The translations under genes were made by a program, and so were the position numbers. Below the pieces are notes generated by a model that was not told the origin of the DNA, did not search any database, and was given only the letters and a program-made list of their open reading frames with translations. Of a stretch of 64,000 nucleotides of DNA, positions 17,340 to 27,740 are shown piece after piece. The stretch lies in assembly GCA_944320675.1 (NCBI GenBank), contig CALUIJ010000147.1:62001-126000 (forward strand). The letters are read 5' to 3'. Position 1 is the first letter of the stretch. Each line of letters starts with the position of its first letter. This DNA is from an uncultured Prevotella sp. (GTDB lineage Bacteria > Bacteroidota > Bacteroidia > Bacteroidales > Bacteroidaceae).

Positions 17340-17735
17340 ATGCGAATGGAAATAGGAATAAGGAATTCATTGGAAACAAAGGTTGCCGCTGGCAATACTG
17401 CAGCGGCTATTGGTAGCGGTACGCTCGCCGTATTCGCAACTCCGGCCATGACGGCCCTTATCGAGGAAACGGCATGGAGGAGCGTGGCTGCCTGTCTTGC
17501 CGACGGCCAGACCACCGTAGGAACGAGGCTTGATATCAGCCACGTCTCACCTACCCCGGTGGGTATGAACGTAAGATGTGAGACGGAGCTTGTCGGGATC
17601 GACGGCCGTAGGCTGACGTTTAAGGTAGAGGTTTACGATGAAAGGGGACTTATCGGCACAGGCACTCACGAACGCTTCATCGTAATGTCAGAGAAGTTTC
17701 AGGCTAAGGCAGACGGCAAGAGGCTTGAGCTATGA
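17340..17735 (+). CDS. Thioesterase family protein (hotdog fold, FlK-like)
   Basis: This 131-residue protein has the layout of the fluoroacetyl-CoA-thioesterase-like hotdog family: TPAMTALIEETAW near residue 36, then VGTRLDISHVSPTPVGM, and the closing GTHERFIV. Such small proteins hydrolyse acyl-CoA thioesters, often as housekeeping enzymes. The acyl group is unknown. The stop overlaps the start of the alcohol dehydrogenase gene (ATGA at 17732-17735), so the two are co-translated and may act on related metabolites. Confidence 0.8.
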   Translation: MRMEIGIRNSLETKVAAGNTAAAIGSGTLAVFATPAMTALIEETAWRSVAACLADGQTTVGTRLDISHVSPTPVGMNVRCETELVGIDGRRLTFKVEVYDERGLIGTGTHERFIVMSEKFQAKADGKRLEL

Positions 17736-18766
17736 AGGCGTATACGTATGTAGAACCGCATAGGTTCGCCGTGACCGATAAAGAGAGGCCGCAGCTGCGT
17801 GACGGCGGCGATGCCATAGTTCGTATCACGCTTGCCAGTATCTGCGCAAGCGACGTGCACATAAGGCACGGAAGCGTGCCTCGGGCCGTGCCAGGCGTAA
17901 CGGTGGGCCATGAGATGGTAGGGGTCGTGGAAGAAGTTGGCGGAAGCGTGGCGAAAGTGAAGTCTGGCGACCGTGTAGCCGTAAACGTTGAAACGTTCTG
18001 CGGAGAGTGTTTCTTCTGCAGGCATGGATTCGTGAATAACTGCACCTCTCCCGACGGCGGATGGGCGTTGGGTTGCCGTATCGACGGCGGACTGGCGCAA
18101 TACGTCCGTGTGCCACATGCCGACAACGGGCTTAACATCATACCAAGTACGGTGGACGACGAACAAGCCTTGTTCGTAGGCGACATCCTTTCCACCGGCT
18201 TTTGGGCGGTAAAAATATCTGAGATAGCCGAACGTGACACGGTGCTGATTATCGGTGCTGGCCCGACTGGCATCTGCGCCATGCTCTGTGCCATGCTGAA
18301 AAATCCTAAACGCATAATAGTATGCGAGAAGTCGCAGGAACGCAGGGCGTTCATACGTAAGCATTACCCAAAAGTGCTCGTCACATCTCCTGAAGAATGC
18401 CTTGCTTTTGTCAAAAGCCACGGCGACAACGGCGGAGCCGACATCGTGGTAGAGGCTGCAGGCGGCGATGATACGTTCGGCATGGCTTGGCGGTGCGCCC
18501 GTCCGAATGCTATTGTCACGATAGTCGCAATGTATGATAAGCCGCAAATGTTGCCCCTTCCCGACATGTATGGGAAAAACCTTATATTCAAGACCGGCGG
18601 CGTTGACGGTTGCAATTGCGACGAAATATTAAATCTTATTGCAAAAGGACAGATCGACACAACACCGTTGATTACCCACCGTTTCACGTTCGATGAGATT
18701 GAAAAGGCTTACGACTTGTTTGAAAACAAACGTGACGGGGTTGTTAAAGTAGCGGTAAGAATTTAA
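17732..18766 (+). CDS. Zinc-dependent alcohol dehydrogenase (MDR family)
   Basis: This 344-residue medium-chain dehydrogenase has a catalytic zinc site (Cys38, His60, Glu61). Its structural zinc site is intact (Cys90, 93, 96 and 104 in CGECFFCRHGFVNNC). A Rossmann motif for NAD(P), GAGPTG, lies near residue 175. The combination of two zincs and GHE resembles secondary-alcohol, threonine or polyol dehydrogenases; the substrate cannot be fixed from sequence. It is translationally coupled to the upstream thioesterase. A strong hairpin follows its stop codon. Confidence 0.88.
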   Translation: MKAYTYVEPHRFAVTDKERPQLRDGGDAIVRITLASICASDVHIRHGSVPRAVPGVTVGHEMVGVVEEVGGSVAKVKSGDRVAVNVETFCGECFFCRHGFVNNCTSPDGGWALGCRIDGGLAQYVRVPHADNGLNIIPSTVDDEQALFVGDILSTGFWAVKISEIAERDTVLIIGAGPTGICAMLCAMLKNPKRIIVCEKSQERRAFIRKHYPKVLVTSPEECLAFVKSHGDNGGADIVVEAAGGDDTFGMAWRCARPNAIVTIVAMYDKPQMLPLPDMYGKNLIFKTGGVDGCNCDEILNLIAKGQIDTTPLITHRFTFDEIEKAYDLFENKRDGVVKVAVRI

Positions 18767-18790
18767 TGTTTAATTGAAAGGAATGTCTCT

Positions 18791-18871
18791 ATTATGAGGT
18801 TATACGGCTTTGCGGCTCTTAAAGTTATATTTTACGACCTTAAGAACCGCAAAACAGTATAACCTCATAAT
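18791..18871. terminator. Long inverted repeat between convergent adh and leuB
   Basis: Arms 18791-18821 and 18840-18871 are near-perfect complements (TTATGAGGTTATAC / GTATAACCTCATAA, with a second paired block CTTAA / TTAAG). It probably terminates both genes. Confidence 0.8.
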
Positions 18872-18872
18872 T

Positions 18873-19946
18873 TTAAGACCTCGAGGATGCCTTTCTTACA
18901 TAATCCGCAATCCAAGAACCGACTTCCCTTGTGCCGTAATGCATCCCGCCTTCCACTTGTATCTCAGGAGTACGGATGTTTGCGGCTAGCGAAGCGTCGA
19001 CAGCCTTGCGAACCAACGCCCCCTCTTCGTCAAGGCCGAAGTGCTCAAGCAGCATTGCCGCCGAAAGGATTTGAGCCAATGGGTTGGCTATGTTTTTCCC
19101 TGCTGCTTGCGGCCAAGAGCCATGAACCGGTTCAAACACAGGCGTGCCCTCGCCCGTCGACGCAGACGGCAGAAGCCCCATGCTACCTGAAATGCAACTG
19201 CCTTCGTCCGTAAGTATGTCGCCGAATGTGTTTTCGGTTACAATCACGTCGAAGAACGTAGGTTCAGTCAGCATTCGCATGGCGGCGTTGTCTACGAACA
19301 TGTAGTCGGTCTCAACGTCGGGATACTCAGGTTCAAGCTCTTGGGCCACCAAGCGCCACAAGCGGCTAGAGGCCAGGACGTTGGCCTTGTCTACTACGGT
19401 AAGGTGCTTCCTACGCTTGCTTGCGTATCGAAACGCAACACGCAGTATGCGCTCAATCTCGGGACGCGTGTAATAGTTAGTGTCATAGGCCTTGTCATTG
19501 TCTTGGTATTTCTCTCCGAAATACATTCCACCCGTAAGTTCGCGGATGCATACAAAGTCGGCACCGTCGACGATTCCTTCTTTCAACGGGGACTTGTGCA
19601 GCAGGCACTCGAAAGCCCTCACGGGGCGTATGTTGGCGAACAGCCCGAGTTTCTTGCGCATTGCCAACAGCCCTTGTTCGGGGCGCACTTTGGCGGTAGG
19701 GTCGTTGTCAAAGCGTGGATCGCCGACGGCGGCGAAGAGCACGGCGTCGGCTCTTTTGCATGTTTCAAGGGTTTCGTCCGGGAATGGGTCGCCTACTGCG
19801 TCTATAGCCGCTGCTCCGCACACGGCGTTCTCATAGTCGAACGAATGGCCGAACCTTGCGGCTACGGCATCCATTACCGCCTTGCCTTGTTCCATTATTT
19901 CCGGGCCGATGCCGTCGCCCGGAAGGATAGCTATTTTAAGTTTCAT
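18873..19946 (-). CDS. leuB: 3-isopropylmalate dehydrogenase
   Basis: LeuB oxidises and decarboxylates 3-isopropylmalate to 2-ketoisocaproate with NAD, the third step of leucine synthesis. This 357-residue protein starts [16 protein letters not shown]. It has the substrate-binding [11 protein letters not shown] and the metal site in DNAAMRML...[13 protein letters not shown], and ends with the family [14 protein letters not shown] and its helices. The ATG at 19946 is chosen over one 33 bp upstream because it matches the family N-terminus. It is the last gene of the leu operon, 10 bp after the leuA/cimA-like gene. Confidence 0.95.
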   Translation of the reverse strand: MKLKIAILPGDGIGPEIMEQGKAVMDAVAARFGHSFDYENAVCGAAAIDAVGDPFPDETLETCKRADAVLFAAVGDPRFDNDPTAKVRPEQGLLAMRKKLGLFANIRPVRAFECLLHKSPLKEGIVDGADFVCIRELTGGMYFGEKYQDNDKAYDTNYYTRPEIERILRVAFRYASKRRKHLTVVDKANVLASSRLWRLVAQELEPEYPDVETDYMFVDNAAMRMLTEPTFFDVIVTENTFGDILTDEGSCISGSMGLLPSASTGEGTPVFEPVHGSWPQAAGKNIANPLAQILSAAMLLEHFGLDEEGALVRKAVDASLAANIRTPEIQVEGGMHYGTREVGSWIADYVRKASSRS

Positions 19947-19956
19947 AATAGTTAAT

Positions 19957-21507
19957 TTAATTATCTGATGAATTCTCAATAATGTTCAACATTTTGAACG
20001 TGGCCTTTATAGCGGCTTCCGTCTGGTCGGCATCAAGCCCCCGAGTCTTTATGCTTTTCCCTCCGTGGTTCCATGTTATCACGGTCTGCACAAGCGCGTC
20101 GGTACGTCCTCCCGGCGGTATTGTAACGCCGTAGTTTTCAAGTATGGGGAAGTCCCTGCCAAGGGTGTCTTCGTATATCCGGCGCAATGCCTTTACAAAT
20201 GCGTCATATTGGCCGTCGCCCATGGCGTCAGCCTCATATTGCCGCTTGTTTATTTCCACTCTGACTCCTGCTACGGGTTTCAGTCCGTAAGCGGAAGACA
20301 CCATGTAGCTTACAAGTTTTACCTTGTCGTCGGGTACCCCATGCTTCAGCACGTCACTGACGATGAACGGCAGATCCTCCTGCGTCACGATATTCTTCCT
20401 GTCGCCAAGCTCGGTTATCCTCTGCGTAACCTTGGCCACTTGTTCCGGAGTAAGCTCCAGTCCGAGTTCCTGCAGGTTAAGGTCTATGTTGGCCTTGCCG
20501 CTCGTCTTGCCAAGGGCATATTCGCGCTTGCGTCCGAAACGTTCCGGCTTCAATGCGTTGCTGTACAGGTCGGCCTTATTGTCGCCGTCGGCATGCACTC
20601 CGGCTACTTGCGTGAACACGTTTTCGCCGACGATCGGCCGGTTGGGAGCCACAGGTATGCCCGAATACTCCTCGACGAGCCGGCTTATGTCGTTAAGACG
20701 GTCCTCACGGATGTTGGTCTTAGCGTGAAACTGATCCTTGAGTATGACTTGCACGCTCGACAATGGCGCATTGCCGCACCGCTCGCCAAGGCCGTTGACG
20801 GTGACGTGCAGGCCTTTAGCTCCGCTCAGCACCGCTGCCAACGAGTTGCTTACAGCCAAATCATAATCATTGTGCGCATGAAAATCGAAATGCACGTCGG
20901 GGTATCTTTTCATCATCTTACGCATGAACTCTATCACTTGCAGCGGGTTGAGTACGCCGAGCGTGTCGGGTAGCATGACGCGGGCGATGTCCTTGCCGGC
21001 CAATGTATCAAGCATTTCGTAAACATATTCGGGTGAGTCCTTCATGCCGTTGCTCCAGTCTTCGAGGTAAACGTTAACGCCAAAGCCCTTGCCATGGGCG
21101 TAATCCAACGTTTCGAGAATGTCGCGGATGTGCTCTTGCGGCATTTTGTGCAACTGTCCTTCACAATGCTTCAGCGACCCCTTGGCGAGCAAGTTGACCA
21201 CCCTGCCGCCACAGCTGTCAATCCAGTCGATACTCGCCCCGCCGTCGACGAAACCGAGCACCTCCACCTTGTCGAGCTTGCCTACCTGCCGTGCATAGCG
21301 GCAGATCATACCCACGGCGTCTTTTTCACCGTCGGACACGCGAGCCGACGCCACCTCCACCCTGTCGATGTTGATGTCGTCGAGGAGCATTTTGGCTATC
21401 TTCAGCTTTTCGTGCGGAAGAAACGACACTCCGTTGGTTTGTTCGCCGTCGCGCAGAGTGCTGTCCATTATCTCGATGAACGGAGGTATGCGCGTATAGG
21501 CTTTCAT
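19957..21507 (-). CDS. Second 2-isopropylmalate synthase-like enzyme, possibly citramalate synthase
   Basis: This 516-residue protein has an HMGL-like TIM barrel with [16 protein letters not shown] near residue 14 and the metal ligands HAHND (near 217). A C-terminal LeuA regulatory domain (LeuA_dimer) runs from about residue 380. It differs strongly from the leuA product of the same operon, so the two are not recent duplicates. It may make citramalate from pyruvate and acetyl-CoA for isoleucine, since LeuC, LeuD and LeuB can process that product; a second isopropylmalate synthase is the alternative. The start at 21507 overlaps the leuD stop (ATGA), which supports translational coupling. Confidence 0.85.
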   Translation of the reverse strand: MKAYTRIPPFIEIMDSTLRDGEQTNGVSFLPHEKLKIAKMLLDDINIDRVEVASARVSDGEKDAVGMICRYARQVGKLDKVEVLGFVDGGASIDWIDSCGGRVVNLLAKGSLKHCEGQLHKMPQEHIRDILETLDYAHGKGFGVNVYLEDWSNGMKDSPEYVYEMLDTLAGKDIARVMLPDTLGVLNPLQVIEFMRKMMKRYPDVHFDFHAHNDYDLAVSNSLAAVLSGAKGLHVTVNGLGERCGNAPLSSVQVILKDQFHAKTNIREDRLNDISRLVEEYSGIPVAPNRPIVGENVFTQVAGVHADGDNKADLYSNALKPERFGRKREYALGKTSGKANIDLNLQELGLELTPEQVAKVTQRITELGDRKNIVTQEDLPFIVSDVLKHGVPDDKVKLVSYMVSSAYGLKPVAGVRVEINKRQYEADAMGDGQYDAFVKALRRIYEDTLGRDFPILENYGVTIPPGGRTDALVQTVITWNHGGKSIKTRGLDADQTEAAIKATFKMLNIIENSSDN

Positions 21508-22094
21508 TTGTTCCGCCGTTCCCATTCCTCTATCTTGGCTTTATCCTGCAATAAGTAGTCTATGTCGTCGAGCCCGTTCATGAGACAGTGTTTCTTATAT
21601 CCGTTTATCTCGAAACGCTCGCTCCTGCCCGTAGCCTTATTGGTAATGGTTTGGCCGGGCAGATCGACTTCCACCTCAGTTTTCGGGTCTGACGCGATGC
21701 TGTCAAAAAGCTCGGCGAGAAACGCTTCTGAGACGACCACTGGCAGCACGAAGTTGTTCAGCTCATTGTTCTTATGTATGTCGGCGAAAAAACTGCTTAC
21801 CACTACCCTGAAACCATAACCGGCTATGGCCCAGGCCGCATGCTCACGGCTCGAACCGCAGCCGAAATTCTTACCCGCCACGAGGATTACTCCGCCGTAC
21901 ACAGGATTGTTCAATACGAAGTCCTCCCTGGGTGACCCGTCTTCGTTATACCTCCAGTCCCTGAATAGATTGTCGCCGAAGCCGTCCTTGTCGGTCGACT
22001 TAAGGAAACGTGCGGGTATTATCTGGTCCGTGTCGACGTTCTCCAACGGTAAAGGCACGCACGTGCTCGTTATTATGTTGAATTTCTGTTTCAT
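21504..22094 (-). CDS. leuD: 3-isopropylmalate dehydratase small subunit
   Basis: This 196-residue protein is the small subunit that pairs with LeuC to isomerise 2- to 3-isopropylmalate. It shows [12 protein letters not shown] near residue 22, [11 protein letters not shown] near residue 75 and [12 protein letters not shown]. The ATG at 22094 fits the family start; an upstream in-frame ATG would overlap leuC. The gene follows leuC by 19 bp and overlaps the next gene by 4 bp. Confidence 0.95.
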   Translation of the reverse strand: MKQKFNIITSTCVPLPLENVDTDQIIPARFLKSTDKDGFGDNLFRDWRYNEDGSPREDFVLNNPVYGGVILVAGKNFGCGSSREHAAWAIAGYGFRVVVSSFFADIHKNNELNNFVLPVVVSEAFLAELFDSIASDPKTEVEVDLPGQTITNKATGRSERFEINGYKKHCLMNGLDDIDYLLQDKAKIEEWERRNK

Positions 22095-22113
22095 GTGAGA
22101 AAATGTTGAATCG

Positions 22114-23508
22114 TTACAAAAAATCACGAGGGTCGGTTATGACGCCCGTAACGGCGGCGGCCGCCGCCGTCAGCGGACTGGCCAGTATCGTGCGCGCCCC
22201 GGGGCCTTGGCGTCCTTCGAAGTTCCTGTTGCTCGTCGATACGCAATATTTTCCCGGCGGTACCTTGTCGTCGTTCATGGCAAGGCAGGCCGAGCATCCA
22301 GGCTGGCGGATCTCGAAGCCGGCATCACTTAGCACCCGGTCGATGCCCTCGCCGCAGATTTGCCTATATACGTTCCACGAGCCCGGCACAAGCCACGCCG
22401 TGACACCGGCGGCCTTGCTCCGCCCCTTCACAACGGAGGCGAACGCCCTGAAATCCTCGATGCGGCCATTAGTGCAGGCTCCGAGGAACAAATAATCTAT
22501 TTTACGGCCAAGCAATTTCTCGCCTGGCTTGAACCCCATGTAGTCCAACGCCTTAACGAACGACTCCCTACCCTTTTCGTCTACCGAATCAAGCGTAGGC
22601 ACGGCATCAGATATTCCGACGCCCATGCCGGGATTTGTTCCGTAAGTTATACGCGGTTCAATGTCAGCGGCATCGAAATGCAACTCTTTGTCAAACACGG
22701 CGTCGCCGCCGCTACCCAGCGTGCGCCAATAGGCCACAGCCTTATCCCACTCGGCGCCCTTTGGCGCGTAATCCTTGTCTTTAAGATATTCAAACGTGGT
22801 ATCGTCAGGCGCGACGAAACCGCCGCGCGCGCCCATTTCTATCGACAAGTTGCACAGCGTAAGCCTGCCTTCCATCGACATGTTCCTGACCACCTGTCCT
22901 GAATATTCAACGAAGTAGCCTGTTGCGCCCGACGTAGAAAGACGTGCCATAAGGTAGAGTGCCACGTCCTTGGCGGTCGCACCCTTACCGAGGATGCCGT
23001 CAATGGTTATCCTCATCGACTTTGGTTTCTGCTGCAATATGCATTGTGTGGCCATGACCATCTCCACCTCGCTCGTACCGATGCCGAACGCCACCGCCCC
23101 TACGGCTCCGTGGGTGCTCGTATGCGAGTCACCGCACACTATCGTCATGCCCGGCAACGACAAGCCCTTCTCGGGCCCTACGACGTGGATTATGCCGTTG
23201 TCCCTGTGCATCATGCCGTAATGCGCAAGACCGAAATATCCGGCATTGGCCTTTAATGTCTCAACCTGTCTCCTTGATACAGGGTCGGCTATCGGCTTGT
23301 CTTGGTCATGCGTAGGTGTGTTATGGTCGGGCATGCAAAATATCCTCTCCGGCCTGAAACATTTCAAATTGCGCCGCCGCAGGCCGTCGAAGGCCTGCGG
23401 GCTTGTAACTTCATGACAGTAAAGCCTGTCTATGTATAATTGGGTCGGGCCGTCCTCTATTACTTGGACAACATGCCTGTCCCAAATCTTATCAAACAGT
23501 GTGTTCAT
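22114..23508 (-). CDS. leuC: 3-isopropylmalate dehydratase large subunit
   Basis: This 464-residue protein is the large, iron-sulfur subunit of isopropylmalate isomerase. It has the HxxxHD-type start ([11 protein letters not shown]), [21 protein letters not shown] near residue 135, and the 4Fe-4S cysteines in GACTNGR and PGCSACL. The length is normal for the family. It lies between leuA (94 bp upstream) and leuD. Confidence 0.96.
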   Translation of the reverse strand: MNTLFDKIWDRHVVQVIEDGPTQLYIDRLYCHEVTSPQAFDGLRRRNLKCFRPERIFCMPDHNTPTHDQDKPIADPVSRRQVETLKANAGYFGLAHYGMMHRDNGIIHVVGPEKGLSLPGMTIVCGDSHTSTHGAVGAVAFGIGTSEVEMVMATQCILQQKPKSMRITIDGILGKGATAKDVALYLMARLSTSGATGYFVEYSGQVVRNMSMEGRLTLCNLSIEMGARGGFVAPDDTTFEYLKDKDYAPKGAEWDKAVAYWRTLGSGGDAVFDKELHFDAADIEPRITYGTNPGMGVGISDAVPTLDSVDEKGRESFVKALDYMGFKPGEKLLGRKIDYLFLGACTNGRIEDFRAFASVVKGRSKAAGVTAWLVPGSWNVYRQICGEGIDRVLSDAGFEIRQPGCSACLAMNDDKVPPGKYCVSTSNRNFEGRQGPGARTILASPLTAAAAAVTGVITDPRDFL

Positions 23509-23602
23509 GTGTTTTTGGGTATGAGTTTTTTTGTATTATTTATAGATGCCGTGGTAGCCGGCATACGGTCCAAAGTTCCACGCCAACCGGACGAGACATT
23601 CA

Positions 23603-25108
23603 TTAACGGTCGGTCTTGAACTTATTTATACAGTCTATATACGCTTCCACCGATGCCGTAACGATATCGGTATTCGCTCCAAAACCGTAATATACGTTAC
23701 CGTCGTACTCCACTTGCATGTGTACCTTGCCAACGTCGTCGGATCCTTTGCTGATGGCCTGTATCGTGAATTCCTTAAGGGTCATACGCTTTTGTATAAT
23801 CTTCTTTAGCGCCCTTATCGCCGCGTCCACCGGACCGTTGCCCGTCGAAGCTTCCTCGAATTTTTGGCCTGATATGTCGATGCCGATACTGGCCACGCTC
23901 CTCACACCCATGCCCGTGGTTACCTGCAGGAAGTCAAGTTTCACGGCGTGTGCCCCGGCACGGTCGGTTCCGGCCAGCATCAGTATGTCGTCGTCGTGTA
24001 TCTCCTTCTTCCTGTCAGCCAATTTCAGGAAGTTACGGTATATATCATCAAGCCTTCCCTCGTCGGTTATCTTGACGCCGAGCACGCCGAGCCTATGCCT
24101 CAACGCCGCGCGTCCGCTACGTGCCGTCAGTACTATCGAGCTGTCATCAAGCCCCACGTCCTTGGGGTTGATTATCTCATAAGTGTCGGCGTTCTTCAGC
24201 ACGCCGTCCTGATGGATGCCGCTCGAGTGGGCGAATGCGTTACGTCCCACGATAGCCTTGTTGGCCTGCACGGGCATATTCATCAGGCTGCTCACCATGC
24301 GGCTCGCCGGACATATCCAAGCCGTGTTGACATTCGTGTCTATGCCCAGCCCTTTATGGCATTTCAGAATCATTGCAATCTCCTCGAGCGAAGTGTTGCC
24401 CGCCCTCTCTCCTATTCCGTTGACGGTAACCTCGACCTGTCTTGCCCCGTTAGTTATCCCAGCCAGGGTGTTAGCCGTGGCCATGCCCAAGTCATTGTGG
24501 CAATGGGTGGAGATTACGGCACGGTCGATGCCTTCGACATGCTCCATCAGGTACTTGATTTTAGCTCCGTACTCCCACGGCAGGCAGTAGCCCGTAGTGT
24601 CGGGTATGTTGACTACCGTAGCTCCGGCCTTTATGACCGCCTCAACCACGCGCGCCAGATATTCATTGTCGGTTCGTCCTGCGTCCTCGGCATAAAACTC
24701 AACGTCTTCAACATACCGCTTGGCATACTTCACGGCCGCCACAGCCCGCTCGATTATCTCCTCGCGCGTGCTGTTAAACTTATACCTGATATGTTGGTCG
24801 CTCGTGCCTATACCAGTATGTATGCGTTTGCGCTTGGCGTGGCTCAAGGCCTCGGCCGCCGCGTCGATATCCTTTTCCACGGCGCGCGTAAGGGCGCATA
24901 CAGCCGGCCACGTAACCGCCTTGGATATCTCCACCACCGAATTGAAGTCACCGGGACTCGACACAGGGAAGCCCGCCTCTATCACGTCAACGCCGAGCCG
25001 TTCGAGTTGCTTGGCCACCTCTATCTTCTCGACAGTGTTCAGCTGGCATCCGGGCACCTGCTCGCCGTCCCTCAGCGTTGTGTCGAATATAAAAAGTCTT
25101 TCACTCAT
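23603..25108 (-). CDS. leuA: 2-isopropylmalate synthase
   Basis: LeuA condenses 2-ketoisovalerate with acetyl-CoA, the committed step of leucine synthesis. This 501-residue protein has [16 protein letters not shown] at residues 8-23, [14 protein letters not shown] with the metal-binding histidines, [14 protein letters not shown], and a C-terminal LeuA regulatory domain from about residue 370 that normally binds leucine. It is the first gene of the operon leuA-leuC-leuD-(leuA/cimA-like)-leuB. A full promoter lies 55-92 bp upstream. I see no obvious leader peptide or T-box. Confidence 0.95.
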   Translation of the reverse strand: MSERLFIFDTTLRDGEQVPGCQLNTVEKIEVAKQLERLGVDVIEAGFPVSSPGDFNSVVEISKAVTWPAVCALTRAVEKDIDAAAEALSHAKRKRIHTGIGTSDQHIRYKFNSTREEIIERAVAAVKYAKRYVEDVEFYAEDAGRTDNEYLARVVEAVIKAGATVVNIPDTTGYCLPWEYGAKIKYLMEHVEGIDRAVISTHCHNDLGMATANTLAGITNGARQVEVTVNGIGERAGNTSLEEIAMILKCHKGLGIDTNVNTAWICPASRMVSSLMNMPVQANKAIVGRNAFAHSSGIHQDGVLKNADTYEIINPKDVGLDDSSIVLTARSGRAALRHRLGVLGVKITDEGRLDDIYRNFLKLADRKKEIHDDDILMLAGTDRAGAHAVKLDFLQVTTGMGVRSVASIGIDISGQKFEEASTGNGPVDAAIRALKKIIQKRMTLKEFTIQAISKGSDDVGKVHMQVEYDGNVYYGFGANTDIVTASVEAYIDCINKFKTDR

Positions 25109-25168
25109 GTCCTTTGCGTTTTTGTTGTATTTGAAAGTGTCCGCTTATCACGTTTTTATATTTCTCTG

Positions 25169-25200
25169 CAAAAATAATAATTAATCATTAAATCAACAAA
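25169..25200 (-). promoter_or_regulatory. Promoter of the leucine operon
   Basis: On the minus strand, TTTG (25197-25200), a 20-bp spacer and TATTTTTG (25169-25176) followed by C. The predicted start near 25163 gives a leader of about 55 nt. Confidence 0.75.
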
Positions 25201-25550
25201 CAATTTGTAGTTATTTTTAAGATATTAATTTCAAATTGTCAAGGTGAAGCATGCCTGCATGCTGCAAAAGACATTATTATCAGCATGCAGGCAATCATGT
25301 TGACCGCAAAAAACAATGCGCTTATTACAAGCGCCTTATACGTATATATCGGCATAAGGCTTATTCTTTTTATATAGGTTGCCGCTTTTTGCTTTCTAAA
25401 AGGTTGCCTCTTGCCGCCTAAAAAGCCATCTTTTGCAGGCTAAAAGACAGTCTTTTACAAAGCCTTTGATTTTCAACGCATAACATGAAATATCGCCGTT
25501 GTAGGCTTCAACTTGTCATAATTGCTTATGAAACCGACAACGGCGACATT
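25201..25550. other. Non-coding stretch between leuA and the fucO 3' end
   Basis: No gene is supported here. It holds an inverted repeat, GCCTGCATGCTG/CAGCATGCAGGC, at 25248-25292. Around 25375-25460 there is a run of CTTTTGCA/CTAAAAG words like those at 7720-7773 and 49290-49350. The rest is AT-rich sequence without recognisable signals. Confidence 0.6.
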
Positions 25551-25719
25551 AAGAAGGGAGGCAAAAAAGTAGTTAAACGGAGTTAGACGCTTTGCGCCGA
25601 AATAACAGGAAGTTAACGGACGCAAGCCAAATAGCTGTTTTGTCCGTTAACTTCGACAGGTGAAACGAGCTCGAATCCTATTGATTCCTGGCAACTTCCT
25701 AATTTCGCCACGCCTTCTT
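25551..25719. repeat. Palindromic dispersed repeat, family 3, copy 1
   Basis: This element of about 170 bp has inverted ends (AAGAAGG...GGC / GCC...CCTTCTT) and an inner hairpin, AAGTTAACGGAC/GTCCGTTAACTT. It shares the words GGAGTTA, ACGCTTTGCG and GTGAAACGAGC with the copies at 47513-47678 and 49366-49500. It lies 16 bp past the fucO stop codon. Confidence 0.75.
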
Positions 25720-25734
25720 TTGGGCAGAGCTGGA

Positions 25735-26889
25735 TTAGAATGCTTTGTGGTACAAGGCTTCGATGTCCTCAACCGACGTCGGTCGTGGATTACCGCCCGT
25801 ACATACGTCGTTGTAGGCGTCTACGGCCAATTGGTGAAGGTCTTCCTCACGAACGCCTATTTCGTGCAGTTTCTGCGGTATGCCGATGCTCAACGACAAC
25901 TCACGCACGGCCTCGATAGCAGCCTTAACGCCTTCGGCCTCGGTCATGCCAACGGTGTTTACGCCCATTGCCTCGGCTATCTTAATATACTTCGGAGCAG
26001 CAGGCGATTCGGCGTTATACTCCATTACGTACGGCAATAGCAGCGCGTTGGCCACGCCGTGGGGCGTATCGTAGTGGGCGCCCAAGGGATGGGCCATCGA
26101 GTGTACGATACCTAAGCCTACGTTGCTGAAGCCCATTCCGGCGATGTATTGCGCCTGCGACATGGCTTCGCGTGCGGCGAGATCGTTGCCGTTGTCCACG
26201 GCAGCTTTCAAGTTCTGCGCTATCAGTTCGATTGCTTTCACCTCAAACATGTCTGACATCGTCCATGCACCCGGCGTGATGAAGCTCTCTATGGCATGAG
26301 TCAATGCGTCCATGCCTGTAGCTGCAGTAAGGCCTTTAGGCATAGAGAGCATCAGTTCGGGGTCGACTATGGCCACTGACGGTATGTCGTTGGGGTCGAC
26401 GCACACCATTTTCTTCTGTGCCTGCTCATCTATGATGACGTAGTTGATGGTTACCTCCGCACCGGTACCGGCCGTTGTGGGCAGTGCGAACGTGGGCACG
26501 GCCTTATTGTGGGTGTCGGCTACGCCTTCAAGCGGCTTCACGTCGGCAAACTCAGGGTTGTTCACTACTATGCCTATGCCCTTGGCCGTATCTATGGCCG
26601 AGCCGCCGCCCAGTGCGACGATAAAGTCGGCTCCCGACGCCTTGAACGCCTCTACGCCGTTTTGCACGTTGGCTATCGTCGGATTGGCCTTAACGTCGCT
26701 GTACGTTTCGTAGGGTATGCCGTTCTGCTCGAACACTTCGGTCACTTTGTCGGCAACATGGAAGCGTATCAGGTCTTTATCGGTTACGAAAAACGCTTTC
26801 TTGTAACCGCGGCGCGCCGCCTCTACTGCAATGTTCTTTCTGCATCCTGTTCCGAAATAGGATGTCTCGTTTAAAATCATTCTATACAT
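25735..26889 (-). CDS. fucO: Iron-containing alcohol dehydrogenase, lactaldehyde reductase
   Basis: This 384-residue protein closely resembles E. coli FucO along its whole length (RMILNET at the start, NNPEFADV, TTAGTGAEVTINYVI, CVDPNDIP, GMGFSNVGLG, DVCTGGNPR near the end). The iron ligands are visible in DALTHAI and HSMAHPLGAHYDTPHG. FucO reduces L-lactaldehyde to 1,2-propanediol with NADH during anaerobic fucose or rhamnose use. No fucose or rhamnose catabolic gene is next to it here, so the native substrate could be another short aldehyde. Confidence 0.9.
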   Translation of the reverse strand: MYRMILNETSYFGTGCRKNIAVEAARRGYKKAFFVTDKDLIRFHVADKVTEVFEQNGIPYETYSDVKANPTIANVQNGVEAFKASGADFIVALGGGSAIDTAKGIGIVVNNPEFADVKPLEGVADTHNKAVPTFALPTTAGTGAEVTINYVIIDEQAQKKMVCVDPNDIPSVAIVDPELMLSMPKGLTAATGMDALTHAIESFITPGAWTMSDMFEVKAIELIAQNLKAAVDNGNDLAAREAMSQAQYIAGMGFSNVGLGIVHSMAHPLGAHYDTPHGVANALLLPYVMEYNAESPAAPKYIKIAEAMGVNTVGMTEAEGVKAAIEAVRELSLSIGIPQKLHEIGVREEDLHQLAVDAYNDVCTGGNPRPTSVEDIEALYHKAF

Positions 26890-26956
26890 AGGTGTTCTTT
26901 ATTAAAATTATGTTATTTATAGCTGTTGTAGTTAATTAGGTTGTAGGATTATATGT

Positions 26957-27015
26957 TTATGCGGTGGCAAGGGTGCACGATTTGCATAAAACCATTAAAC
27001 TTCATCACCGCATAA
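26957..27015 (-). terminator. Hairpin downstream of the thiamine operon
   Basis: TTATGCGGTG (26957-26966) and CACCGCATAA (27006-27015) are perfect inverted complements around a 39-nt loop. They lie just past the last thi gene, between it and fucO. Confidence 0.6.
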
Positions 27016-27025
27016 CGGTAAGACC

Positions 27026-27619
27026 TCAAAAACTTAACTTTATATTGCGTAAAACCTCCGTTTGCTTTTTTTCCGGCAGTGCGGCAAGATTGTTCACGCA
27101 TCCGAGCATGGCGGCTCCGCCGAAACCGAGCCGTCGCAGATAGCCGATTTTGTCAGGAGTTACGCCGCCGAGAGCGATCACTTTGCCGTCTATAATGCCT
27201 TCGCTTGACGCTCGTTGCAGCGTCAAGCCGGTAAAGGCGGACGCATAGCCTTGCTTTGAAACGCTGTCGAATATCGGGCTTAGGAATACATAACCGCATA
27301 CGTCCTTATGGCGTTTTACTTCTTCTAATGAATGACACGAACGGCTTACGTGTCCTTGCCAACCGTCGGGAACGTTGCTTCTACGTGCATTAAGATGTAT
27401 TCCGCGCAAACCATAAGGCTCTGCAAGCTCGAAAAAATCATGTATTACGATACGCCGGCGGTCGGCAACAGACAACCCATCGAGCAACCGTGCGCAACCA
27501 TCCGCAGTAGCTCCAGGTTTACGCAGATGTACGATGTCGACACCGTTGGCAAACAGACGATGAATAAATCCGGCTTCACCGGGAAATATTTCAGGCCGGG
27601 TTATAGCAATCCAAAGCAC
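27026..27619 (-). CDS. Thiamine phosphate synthase family protein (TenI/ThiE-like)
   Basis: This 197-residue TIM-barrel protein of the ThiE/TenI family has VDIVHLRKPGA near residue 28, GIHLNARR near residue 74, VFLSPIFDSVSKQGY near residue 111 and VIALGGVTPDKI near residue 148. It lacks parts of the canonical ThiE pyrophosphate site (DGVHLG becomes RGIHLN). A full ThiE is fused to ThiD upstream in the operon, so this is more likely a TenI-type accessory or a diverged paralogue. The start is a GTG at 27619 and is uncertain. It is the last gene of the riboswitch-controlled thiamine operon. Confidence 0.75.
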   Translation of the reverse strand: MLWIAITRPEIFPGEAGFIHRLFANGVDIVHLRKPGATADGCARLLDGLSVADRRRIVIHDFFELAEPYGLRGIHLNARRSNVPDGWQGHVSRSCHSLEEVKRHKDVCGYVFLSPIFDSVSKQGYASAFTGLTLQRASSEGIIDGKVIALGGVTPDKIGYLRRLGFGGAAMLGCVNNLAALPEKKQTEVLRNIKLSF

Positions 27620-27650
27620 TTTACAAGTTAAGAGTTAAGAATCAAGGAAT

Positions 27651-27740
27651 AATTAAGAGTTAAGAATTAAGAAAATATGCCCAGCTCGTTTTATTCAGCA
27701 AAAGTGATTTTCTTAATTCTTAACTCTTAATTCTTAATTA
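27651..27740. repeat. Dispersed hairpin repeat, family 1, second copy
   Basis: The left arm (27651-27679, aattaagagttaagaatt then aagaaaatatg) pairs with 27706-27740. The thi4 stop codon is inside the right arm. A degenerate extra half-copy precedes it at 27628-27640. Confidence 0.85.

Noticed and set aside
20065..20973. A 302-codon plus-strand frame antisense to the leuA/cimA-like gene
   Set aside because: It lies entirely inside a well-conserved enzyme gene on the other strand and its translation resembles no protein family.
23948..25177. A 409-codon plus-strand frame antisense to leuA
   Set aside because: Its length comes from the codon bias of leuA; it has no promoter of its own and no recognisable domain.
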